This document shows positions 1-4,239 of a stretch of DNA of 6,124 nt, one piece after another (positions within the stretch are counted from its first letter, which is position 1; every line of letters starts with the position of its first letter). The stretch is from an uncultured Oscillospiraceae bacterium. Its GTDB lineage: Bacteria; Bacillota; Clostridia; Oscillospirales; Ruminococcaceae. A program made the position numbers and the translations under genes. The stretch is taken from the NCBI GenBank assembly GCA_958403605.1, contig CATXYA010000119.1, forward strand, positions 1 through 6,124. Reading direction: 5' to 3'. The notes below the pieces were generated by a model. That model searched no databases and was not told the DNA's origin. It was given only the letters and a program-made list of their open reading frames with translations.

Positions 1-22
1 AATGGCGGGTGTTCGTTCAGTT

Positions 23-448
23 TCAGTCCGTGACGGTGACGCCCATGCTGCGGCAGGTGCCGGCGACCATCTTGACGGCAGCCTCCAGGCTGGCGGCGTT
101 CAGGTCAGGCATCTTGGTGGTCGCGATCTCCTCCAGCTGTTTGCGGGTGATGGACGCGACTTTCGTCTTGTTGGGCACACCGGAACCGCTTTCGATACCG
201 ATGGCCTTCTTGATGAGGACCGCGGCGGGCGGCGTCTTGGTGATGAAGCTGAAAGAACGGTCAGCATAAACCGTGATGACCACGGGGATCAGATAACCGA
301 TGTCTTTCTGCGTGCGCTCGTTGAATTCCTTCGTGAACGACATGATGTTCACACCGTGCTGGCCAAGCGCCGGGCCAACAGGGGGAGCCGGGGTAGCTTT
401 ACCGGCCGGGATCTGGAGCTTGATATACCCCACTACCTTCTGAGCCAT
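23..448 (-). CDS. rplK: 50S ribosomal protein L11
   Basis: This is ribosomal protein L11, which binds the GTPase-associated centre of 23S rRNA at the base of the L10/L12 stalk and takes part in factor binding and the stringent response. The 141-residue product has the usual family length. It shows the N-terminal signature with [12 protein letters not shown] at residues 21-32, the linker [13 protein letters not shown] (56-68), and the rRNA-binding C-terminal domain ending in [11 protein letters not shown]. The frame is open further upstream, but the ATG at 448 is chosen because the family N-terminus ([12 protein letters not shown]) begins there and a GGAGGTG site lies 6 nt before it. It follows nusG after a 125-nt structured gap that carries an L1-type operator, so translation is probably controlled by L1. 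rplA is expected beyond the left edge; bases 1-22 are short spacer with nothing recognisable. Confidence 0.98.
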   Translation of the reverse strand: MAQKVVGYIKLQIPAGKATPAPPVGPALGQHGVNIMSFTKEFNERTQKDIGYLIPVVITVYADRSFSFITKTPPAAVLIKKAIGIESGSGVPNKTKVASITRKQLEEIATTKMPDLNAASLEAAVKMVAGTCRSMGVTVTD

Positions 449-454
449 TTTGTG

Positions 455-461
455 CACCTCC
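455..461 (-). promoter_or_regulatory. Ribosome binding site of rplK
   Basis: On the minus strand GGAGGTG lies 6 nt before the ATG at 448. This strong site sets the rplK start and excludes the upstream in-frame extension to 505. It is only 7 nt downstream of the L1-type RNA element, so L1 bound there would be expected to hinder ribosome loading. Confidence 0.85.
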
Positions 462-468
462 AAAAATT

Positions 469-505
469 GTGGTAAGTTGCGGACCGGGAAGCCCGGTCCT
501 CCCAC
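469..505 (-). promoter_or_regulatory. Ribosomal protein L1 autoregulatory operator in the rplK leader
   Basis: Read on the minus strand, GUGG (505-502) pairs with CCAC (472-469). Inside it GGACCGGG (499-492) pairs perfectly with CCCGGUCC (488-481) around the loop CUU. The two helices are separated by an asymmetric internal loop, GA on the 5' side and GCAACUUA on the 3' side. The conserved parts, GUGGGAGG and UUACCAC, match the L1 binding site in helices 76-77 of 23S rRNA (GGUGGGAGGC facing AAAUACCACC in E. coli). Known biology: L1 represses the rplK-rplA mRNA by binding such a mimic. Inference: free L1 binds here and blocks the adjacent rplK ribosome binding site. The fold and position are seen directly; binding is inferred from the match. 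Confidence 0.85.
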
Positions 506-526
506 GAGCGGAAACCCTTCCCGCTC
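506..526 (-). other. Hairpin in the nusG-rplK leader, abutting the L1 operator
   Basis: On the minus strand this stretch folds into a 9-bp stem (GAGCGG-G-AA with TT-T-CCGCTC, one G-U pair) and a GGG loop. It ends one base before the L1 operator, so the two helices could stack. No U-run follows, so it is not a standard intrinsic terminator. It may be a structural part of the L1 leader or an RNA processing or stability element. Confidence 0.55.
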
Positions 527-535
527 TATAAGAAG

Positions 536-550
536 CCGCGCAGCGCGCGG
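536..550 (-). other. GC-rich hairpin just after nusG
   Basis: A perfect 6-bp stem, CCGCGC with GCGCGG around a 3-nt GCT loop, begins 23 nt after the nusG stop. On the minus strand it is followed by CTTCTTATA, which has scattered U residues but no true U-tract. It could act as a weak attenuator or 3'-end stabiliser between nusG and rplK; strong termination looks unlikely. Confidence 0.45.
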
Positions 551-573
551 GTCTTACCGAAAATTGATCTGCC

Positions 574-1104
574 TTACAGCAGCTGTACCTGCGTGAAGTC
601 CAATTCCGCCGGTGTCTCACGGCCGAACATGGAGACCTTCACATGGACCTTTTTCGCCTTTTCATCCAGCTGCTCCACCAGGCCGATGAAGCCTTCCAGC
701 GGGCCGGAGATGATCTGGACGTTGTCGCCCACCGCGAACTCGGGTTTCGCCTGCGTGGACATGAAGCCGAGCTTGCCCACTTCCTCCTCGGTGAGGGGGA
801 TGGGCTTGGAAGAGGGCCCCACAAAGCCGGTGACGCCGCGGGTGTTGCGCACGATGTACCAGCTGTCGTCCGTCATGATCATTTTCACCAGGACATAGCC
901 GGGGAACAGCTTGCGCTCCACTTCCTGCTCTTTGCCGTCCTTGATTTCCGTGACAAGCTCCATGGGGACCTTGACTTCCAGGATCAAGTCCTGCAGGCGG
1001 CGGTTTTCAATGACTTTCTCCAGGTCCTGCCGGACCTTGTTCTCGTAGCCGGAATACGTGTGGACCACGTACCAGTGCGGCTGGTTGTCTCTGTCTTCAG
1101 CCAT
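574..1104 (-). CDS. nusG: Transcription termination/antitermination protein NusG
   Basis: NusG binds the RNA polymerase clamp through its NGN domain and modulates pausing and elongation; its KOW domain contacts partners such as Rho or ribosomal protein S10. The 176-residue length is typical. The NGN domain covers about residues 9-115, with WYVVHTYSGYENKV (11-24), the LFPGYVLVKM strand (66-75) and the VRNTRGVTGFVG segment (85-96). The KOW motif is at about 124-151 (FAVGDNVQIISGPLEGFIG), followed by the family signature MFGRETPAELDFTQVQ (159-174). The ATG at 1104 matches the family N-terminus. Upstream there is only a G-rich stretch (GGGGG, 1112-1116) as ribosome binding site. The gene is 30 nt downstream of secE and probably cotranscribed with it. 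Confidence 0.98.
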   Translation of the reverse strand: MAEDRDNQPHWYVVHTYSGYENKVRQDLEKVIENRRLQDLILEVKVPMELVTEIKDGKEQEVERKLFPGYVLVKMIMTDDSWYIVRNTRGVTGFVGPSSKPIPLTEEEVGKLGFMSTQAKPEFAVGDNVQIISGPLEGFIGLVEQLDEKAKKVHVKVSMFGRETPAELDFTQVQLL

Positions 1105-1134
1105 GGACTGACCCCCGCTTTCCCTTTGTTGAAT

Positions 1135-1383
1135 TTAACCCGCCGTCTTGAGCAGCAAATTGAGGCCGAGCCCGAAGACAGCATCCAGCGCGAAAATGAC
1201 GACTGCCGCCACGACGACCACCGCCGCCACCACCAACGTGTTGTTGATGACCTGCTTTTTGGTGGGCCAGACGACCTTTTTCATCTCGCTGATGGTATCG
1301 CGGAAGAACTTCGCAACGTTGGCGCACCAGCTTTTGATGGTGCCGACGAAGCCCTTCTTTTGTTTACCGGTTTTTTCAGCCAT
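1135..1383 (-). CDS. secE: Preprotein translocase subunit SecE
   Basis: SecE is the small membrane subunit that clamps SecY in the SecYEG protein-conducting channel. At 82 residues this is the short single-span form usual in Gram-positive bacteria. A basic cytoplasmic N-terminus (KTGKQKK) leads into the amphipathic segment and conserved motif FRDTISEMKKVVWPTKKQV (27-45). One hydrophobic transmembrane helix follows at about residues 49-72, rich in Val and Ala. The ATG at 1383 is supported by AAAGGCGG (1393-1400) 9 nt upstream. That site directly follows the rpmG stop across an 18-nt gap. Some Firmicutes carry a tRNA-Trp gene between rpmG and secE; there is no room for one here. Confidence 0.96.
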   Translation of the reverse strand: MAEKTGKQKKGFVGTIKSWCANVAKFFRDTISEMKKVVWPTKKQVINNTLVVAAVVVVAAVVIFALDAVFGLGLNLLLKTAG

Positions 1384-1401
1384 ACGTCTTGTCCGCCTTT
1401 C

Positions 1402-1551
1402 TTACTTCGTCTCGCGGTGAAGCGTGTGCTTGCGGCAGAAGCGGCAATACTTTTTCATCTCGAGCCGGTCGGGGCTGTTTTTCTTGTTCTTCTTCGTGTT
1501 GTAATTGCGCTGTTTGCACTCCGTGCAGGCCAGTGTAATCTTCACTCTCAT
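1402..1551 (-). CDS. rpmG: 50S ribosomal protein L33, zinc-binding form
   Basis: L33 is a small protein of the large ribosomal subunit near the E site. The 49-residue product [12 protein letters not shown]...[16 protein letters not shown] matches the family in length and sequence. It has two CxxC pairs, C9/C12 and C36/C39, so it is the zinc-ribbon (C+) paralogue rather than the zinc-independent form. An upstream in-frame extension to 1710 exists, but the family N-terminus and the GGAGGTG site at 1560-1566 (8 nt upstream) fix the start at 1551. It is the first gene of the minus-strand operon, about 100 nt after a good promoter. A six-codon leader ORF may end on its start codon. Confidence 0.97.
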   Translation of the reverse strand: MRVKITLACTECKQRNYNTKKNKKNSPDRLEMKKYCRFCRKHTLHRETK

Positions 1552-1568
1552 TTGTTCGGCACCTCCAT
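1548..1568 (-). CDS. Possible six-codon leader ORF overlapping the rpmG start
   Basis: On the minus strand ATG (1568-1566) opens a short frame, MEVPNK, ending in TGA (1550-1548). The stop overlaps the rpmG start as ATGA, and the frame differs from that of rpmG. A separate Shine-Dalgarno-like AGGGAGG (1576-1582) lies 7 nt upstream of this ATG. The mini-ORF spans the rpmG ribosome binding site, so if translated it could couple or tune L33 initiation. It is very short and could be chance, because its ATG abuts the GGAGG of rpmG itself. Confidence 0.3.
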   Translation of the reverse strand: MEVPNK

Positions 1569-1596
1569 TAAATAGCCTCCCTCTTCCATCGGGCCG

Positions 1597-1624
1597 GCGC
1601 ATCCGCTTTCGCCGAAAAATGCGC
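1597..1624 (-). other. Hairpin in the rpmG 5' leader
   Basis: In the predicted rpmG leader, GCGCAT (1624-1619 on the minus strand) pairs perfectly with ATGCGC (1602-1597), with an inner GC-GAAA-GC tetraloop mini-stem. A U-rich run (minus strand, around 1627-1634) precedes it instead of following it, so it is not a terminator for rpmG. It may be a leader structure affecting stability; no known riboswitch or leader family is recognised. Confidence 0.35.
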
Positions 1625-1657
1625 GCAAAAAAATAAACCCGCAAAAGAGGTGAATTC

Positions 1658-1686
1658 ATCATAGCACATCGCCTGCTTTCCGTCAA
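1658..1686 (-). promoter_or_regulatory. Housekeeping sigma promoter for rpmG-secE-nusG-rplK
   Basis: On the minus strand TTGACG (1686-1681, -35) and TATGAT (1663-1658, -10) are separated by exactly 17 nt. Each box differs from consensus at one position. TG one base before the -10 box gives an extended -10. Transcription would start near 1651, leaving a leader of about 100 nt before rpmG. A-rich tracts upstream of the -35 (minus strand, about 1701-1716) could act as UP-element contacts, though a GC-rich palindrome lies between. The quality and position fit a strong ribosomal operon promoter. Confidence 0.82.
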
Positions 1687-1706
1687 GCGCGGCCGCGCGC
1701 TTTTTT
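1685..1706 (+). terminator. Terminator-like hairpin facing rightward, over the rpmG -35 box
   Basis: On the plus strand AAGCGCG (1685-1691) pairs perfectly with CGCGCTT (1696-1702) around the loop GCCG, and the strand continues as a six-T run (1701-1706). This has the layout of an intrinsic terminator reading rightward. No plus-strand gene lies to its left in the window, so it would stop antisense or read-through transcripts from the rpmG side before ddl. It overlaps the -35 box of the leftward promoter by two bases. On the minus strand no T-run follows, so it should not stop rpmG transcription. Confidence 0.5.
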
Positions 1707-1729
1707 CCATATTTTTCGCAGGGATACTC

Positions 1730-1758
1730 TTTCAAAAGGCGCCATAGTATGGTAATAT
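1730..1758 (+). promoter_or_regulatory. Weak candidate promoter for ddl
   Basis: TTTCAA (1730-1735) and TAATAT (1753-1758) are 17 nt apart in the AT-richest part of the gap before ddl. They match consensus at about 3 of 6 and 4 of 6 positions. TATGGT at 1748-1753 is an alternative -10. A promoter is expected here because ddl is the first rightward gene and a terminator-like hairpin lies just upstream, but the exact boxes are uncertain. Confidence 0.35.
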
Positions 1759-1823
1759 AAAGTTTACGCGAGATCCGGGCGCAGCAAAACCGGCGGCCTG
1801 CCCGCCTGCCCGGCTTCTTTCAG

Positions 1824-1831
1824 AAAGGGAG
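1824..1831 (+). promoter_or_regulatory. Ribosome binding site deciding the TTG start of ddl
   Basis: AAAGGGAG lies 9 nt before TTG at 1841. No in-frame ATG exists upstream, and the first in-frame ATG downstream (codon 22) would cut off the catalytic glutamate motif. The site therefore supports the TTG start. Confidence 0.7.
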
Positions 1832-1840
1832 TCATTTGTT

Positions 1841-2920
1841 TTGAAAAAGCTGACGGTAGCCGTGTTGTTCGGCGGCGTTTCCAGTGAGCACGAGGTGTCC
1901 CGCATGAGCGCCACCAGCGTGCTGAACAACCTGGACCGGGAAAAATATGACGTGGTGCCCGTGGGCATCCGCAGGGACGGGCGCTGGTTCTATTACCCCG
2001 GCCCCGTGTCCGCACTGGTGACGGGCGCCTGGGAGCAGGACCCCGGCTGCGTGCCCGCGGCCCTGTGCCCTGGCAGCGGCAAACAGGGGCTGGTGCTCTT
2101 TGAGGACAGCCGCGTGCGGGAAATGCCCGTGGATGTGGTCTTCCCCGTGCTGCACGGCAAAAACGGCGAGGACGGCACTGTGCAGGGCCTCTTGGAGATG
2201 GCGGGCCTGCCCTACGTGGGCTGCGGCGTGCTGGGCAGCGCACTGTGCATGGACAAGGTGGCCGCCAACCTGGTGATGGACGCGGCGGGCATCGCCCGCT
2301 GCGAATGGGCTTATTTGGAGCAGTGGCAGCGCCCCAGCTTTGCCGCCATCGCCCCGGGCGTGGCCGCAAAGCTGGGCTGGCCCATCTTCGTGAAGCCTGC
2401 CAACGCCGGTTCCTCGGTGGGCATCTCCAAGGCCCACGACATGGCACAGCTGGAACGCGCGGTGGACCTGGCCCTGGCCCACGACAGCCGCGTGGTGTTT
2501 GAGCGGGCCGTCACCGGCCAGGAGGTGGAGTGCGCCGTGTACGGCAACAGCGACGTGGTGAGCACCCGCCCCGGCGAAATTTTAGCCAGCGCCGAGTTTT
2601 ACACCTATGATGACAAGTACGTTTCCGGCACCTCGCGCACGGCCATCCCCGCCCACTTGAGCGCGGAGAAGCTGGACGAAGTGAAGGCCATTGCCGAGCG
2701 CGCCTACCGCGCGCTGTGCTGCCGCGGCCTGGCGCGGGTGGATTTCTTTGTGGAGGCGGGCACGGGCAAGGTGCTGCTCAACGAGATCAACACCCTGCCG
2801 GGCTTCACGGATATCAGCATGTATCCCAAGCTGCGCATCGCCGCGGGCGACACCTACGCGGGCCTGCTGGACCGGCTGATCGCCCTTGGCCTGGAGGCGG
2901 ACGCCCATGTCCAAGGCTGA
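1841..2920 (+). CDS. ddl: D-alanine--D-alanine ligase
   Basis: Ddl is a cytoplasmic ATP-grasp enzyme joining two D-alanines for the end of the peptidoglycan stem peptide. At 359 residues it is of the longer DdlA-like size. The N-terminal domain has LFGGVSSEHEVS (9-20), where E16 corresponds to catalytic E15 of E. coli DdlB. The ATP-grasp region has FVKPANAGSSVGIS (183-196), with K185 and S191 matching DdlB K144 and S150. The omega-loop FYTYDDKY (253-260) gives K259 and Y260, equivalent to DdlB K215/Y216. Metal ligands are D301, E315 and N317 in NEINTLPGFT. The tyrosine loop, unlike the histidine loop of VanA, argues for D-Ala-D-Ala and against D-Ala-D-lactate. The start is TTG. It overlaps murI by 14 nt. 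Confidence 0.96.
   Translation: MKKLTVAVLFGGVSSEHEVSRMSATSVLNNLDREKYDVVPVGIRRDGRWFYYPGPVSALVTGAWEQDPGCVPAALCPGSGKQGLVLFEDSRVREMPVDVVFPVLHGKNGEDGTVQGLLEMAGLPYVGCGVLGSALCMDKVAANLVMDAAGIARCEWAYLEQWQRPSFAAIAPGVAAKLGWPIFVKPANAGSSVGISKAHDMAQLERAVDLALAHDSRVVFERAVTGQEVECAVYGNSDVVSTRPGEILASAEFYTYDDKYVSGTSRTAIPAHLSAEKLDEVKAIAERAYRALCCRGLARVDFFVEAGTGKVLLNEINTLPGFTDISMYPKLRIAAGDTYAGLLDRLIALGLEADAHVQG
2893..2897 (+). promoter_or_regulatory. Ribosome binding site of murI inside ddl
   Basis: GGAGG lies 9 nt before the ATG at 2907, within the last codons of ddl. It favours ATG at 2907 over the upstream in-frame TTG at 2886, which would add only seven residues (MAWRRTP) and has no such site at the right distance. 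Confidence 0.7.
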
Positions 2921-3731
2921 ACGGCCCATCGCCGTCTTTGACTCCGGCCTCGGCGGCCTCACCGCCGTGCGGGAGCTGCGGCGCATCCTGCCCGGCGAGG
3001 ACATCGTCTATTTCGGCGACACGGGCCGTGTGCCCTACGGCTCGCGCGGGGTGGAGACCATCATCCAATACGCCAAGCAGGACATCGCGTTTTTGCTGGA
3101 ACAGGACGTCAAGTTCATCATGGCCGCCTGCGGCACCGTGTCCAGCACGCTGCCCGCGGCCTACACGGACGCGCTGCCCGTGCCGTATCTCGGCGTGGTG
3201 CAGGCGGCGGCGGGCGCCGCGGCCCAGGCCACGCGCAATGGCCGCATCGGCGTCATCGGCACGGAGGCTACCGTGCACAGCGGCAGCTACGCCGCCGCCA
3301 TCCGCGCCCTGCGCCCGGACGCCGAGATCACGGCCACGGCCTGTCCCCTCTTCGTCCCGCTGGTGGAGAACGGCTATTTCGCCGGGGACAACACCGTCAC
3401 ACGCCTGGTGGCGCAGGATTATTTGAAGGAAGTCAAGGCCGCGGGTGTGGACACGCTGATCCTGGGCTGCACGCACTATCCCCTCATCGCCCACATCATC
3501 GGCGATGTGATGGGCCCGGGCGTGACCGTGGTGGATGCCGGCCGCGCCGCCGCTGCCGAGGCCAAGCGCCGCCTGGCGGCCTCCGGCCTGCTGCGCGGCG
3601 GCCAGCAGGGCGCCGCGCGCTATTATGTCAGCGATTCCACCGCCAGCTTCGCCCGCCTGTCGGGCTGGTTTTTGGGCGAGTACGCCGGCGGCAGCGTGGA
3701 CAAGATCAGTGTGGACGGCTACAAAGTCTAA
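2907..3731 (+). CDS. murI: Glutamate racemase
   Basis: MurI is a cofactor-independent cytoplasmic racemase that turns L-glutamate into the D-glutamate added by MurD. The 274-residue product has the normal family length and the pseudo-symmetric Asp/Glu racemase fold. Visible motifs are FDSGLGGLTAVREL (11-24, with D12 and S13 binding substrate), YFGDTGRVPYGSR (35-47), the first catalytic cysteine C75 in MAACGTVSS (72-80), PLVENG (151-156), and the second catalytic cysteine C188 in LILGCTHYPL (184-193). In the first catalytic loop the usual Asn of ACNTA is Gly (G76). Both cysteines and H190 are intact, so activity is expected. It overlaps the end of ddl by 14 nt, which suggests translational coupling of two D-amino-acid steps of wall synthesis. 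Confidence 0.95.
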   Translation: MSKAERPIAVFDSGLGGLTAVRELRRILPGEDIVYFGDTGRVPYGSRGVETIIQYAKQDIAFLLEQDVKFIMAACGTVSSTLPAAYTDALPVPYLGVVQAAAGAAAQATRNGRIGVIGTEATVHSGSYAAAIRALRPDAEITATACPLFVPLVENGYFAGDNTVTRLVAQDYLKEVKAAGVDTLILGCTHYPLIAHIIGDVMGPGVTVVDAGRAAAAEAKRRLAASGLLRGGQQGAARYYVSDSTASFARLSGWFLGEYAGGSVDKISVDGYKV

Positions 3732-3744
3732 GGGGGAGACGCGC

Positions 3745-4170
3745 ATGCGGGAAGATTATCTCATCACCATCCGCGGCACCATGGAGCAGGACGGTGAAAG
3801 CGACAATGTGGAGCTGATCACGCGCGGCAACTTTGTGCGCCGCGGGCAGAGCTACTATATCACCTATCAGGAGACGGAGGCCACGGGCTACAAGGACTGT
3901 GTGACCACCGTGAAGGTGGAGGGCGACGAAAAGGTGAGCATGCTGCGCTACGGCCCCGCGCCCAGCCAGCTGATCATCGAAAAGGGCCGCCGCCATGTAT
4001 GCCATTATGAGACGGGCGTGGGCAGCCTCAGCCTGGGCGTGGCGGCGGACGCCATCGAGAGCCGCCTGGGCGACCACGGAGGCCGCGTGCGGTTTTCCTA
4101 TCTGCTGGATGTGGACACCGCCAGCATCAGCCGCAACGAGGTGGATATCACCGTGCGGCCTGTGCAGTGA
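3745..4170 (+). CDS. DUF1934 family protein (YwiB-like, calycin-type beta-barrel)
   Basis: The 141-residue product matches the DUF1934/YwiB family in length and pattern. Strand-like alternation is seen throughout, with YLITIRGTMEQDGESDNVELITRG (5-28), YYITYQETEATGY (37-49), TTVKVEG, MLRYGPAPSQLIIEKG (66-81) and a YETGVGSLSLGV segment (88-99). It ends in a VDITV strand. B. subtilis YwiB has a small calycin-like beta-barrel structure; its biochemical role is not established, so no function is assigned. There is no signal peptide or membrane segment. The ATG at 3745 has GGGGGAG (3732-3738) 6 nt upstream, and the gene begins 13 nt after murI. It stands just before argS, as ywiB does in Bacillus, which hints at a conserved but unexplained link. 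Confidence 0.85.
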   Translation: MREDYLITIRGTMEQDGESDNVELITRGNFVRRGQSYYITYQETEATGYKDCVTTVKVEGDEKVSMLRYGPAPSQLIIEKGRRHVCHYETGVGSLSLGVAADAIESRLGDHGGRVRFSYLLDVDTASISRNEVDITVRPVQ

Positions 4171-4224
4171 CCGCCCTTCCCCGGCACAGCAGACCGTAGA
4201 TTGGGAAAAGACATTATAAAGAAA

Positions 4225-4232
4225 AGGCGAGG
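4225..4232 (+). promoter_or_regulatory. Ribosome binding site deciding the GTG start of argS
   Basis: AGGCGAGG lies 7 nt before GTG at 4240. The other in-frame choice, TTG at 4201, would put a basic 13-residue extension (MGKDIIKKRRGTN) in front of the family N-terminus and has no comparable site. The 69-nt gap 4171-4239 otherwise shows no clear promoter, T-box or terminator. Confidence 0.65.
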
Positions 4233-4239
4233 AACAAAC

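Noticed and set aside
1384..1401. tRNA-Trp gene between rpmG and secE, as in some Firmicutes
   Set aside because: The gap is only 18 nt, too short for any tRNA.
643..1575. Open plus-strand frame of 310 codons across nusG, secE and rpmG
   Set aside because: It is antisense to three unmistakable genes, has low-complexity His/Asp/Leu-rich composition, crosses their gene boundaries, and shows no ribosome binding site or family motif.
1841..2920. VanA/VanB-type D-Ala-D-lactate ligase
   Set aside because: The omega-loop is FYTYDDKY with the D-Ala-specific Lys-Tyr pair, there is no VanA-like histidine loop, and no vanH/vanX/vanS/vanR genes are nearby.
2814..3746. Open minus-strand frame of 310 codons opposite murI
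   Set aside because: Its composition (Ala, Gly, His, Arg) reflects the complement of GC-biased codons; murI on the plus strand has both catalytic cysteines.
4201..4239. TTG at 4201 as the argS start
   Set aside because: The 13-residue basic extension lacks a suitable ribosome binding site, whereas AGGCGAGG precedes GTG 4240 at the right distance and the family N-terminus begins there.
4171..4239. Possible promoter before argS around ACATTATAAAG (4211-4221)
   Set aside because: No acceptable -35 box is found 16-18 nt upstream; the AT-rich stretch alone is not enough, so argS is treated as part of the ddl cluster.
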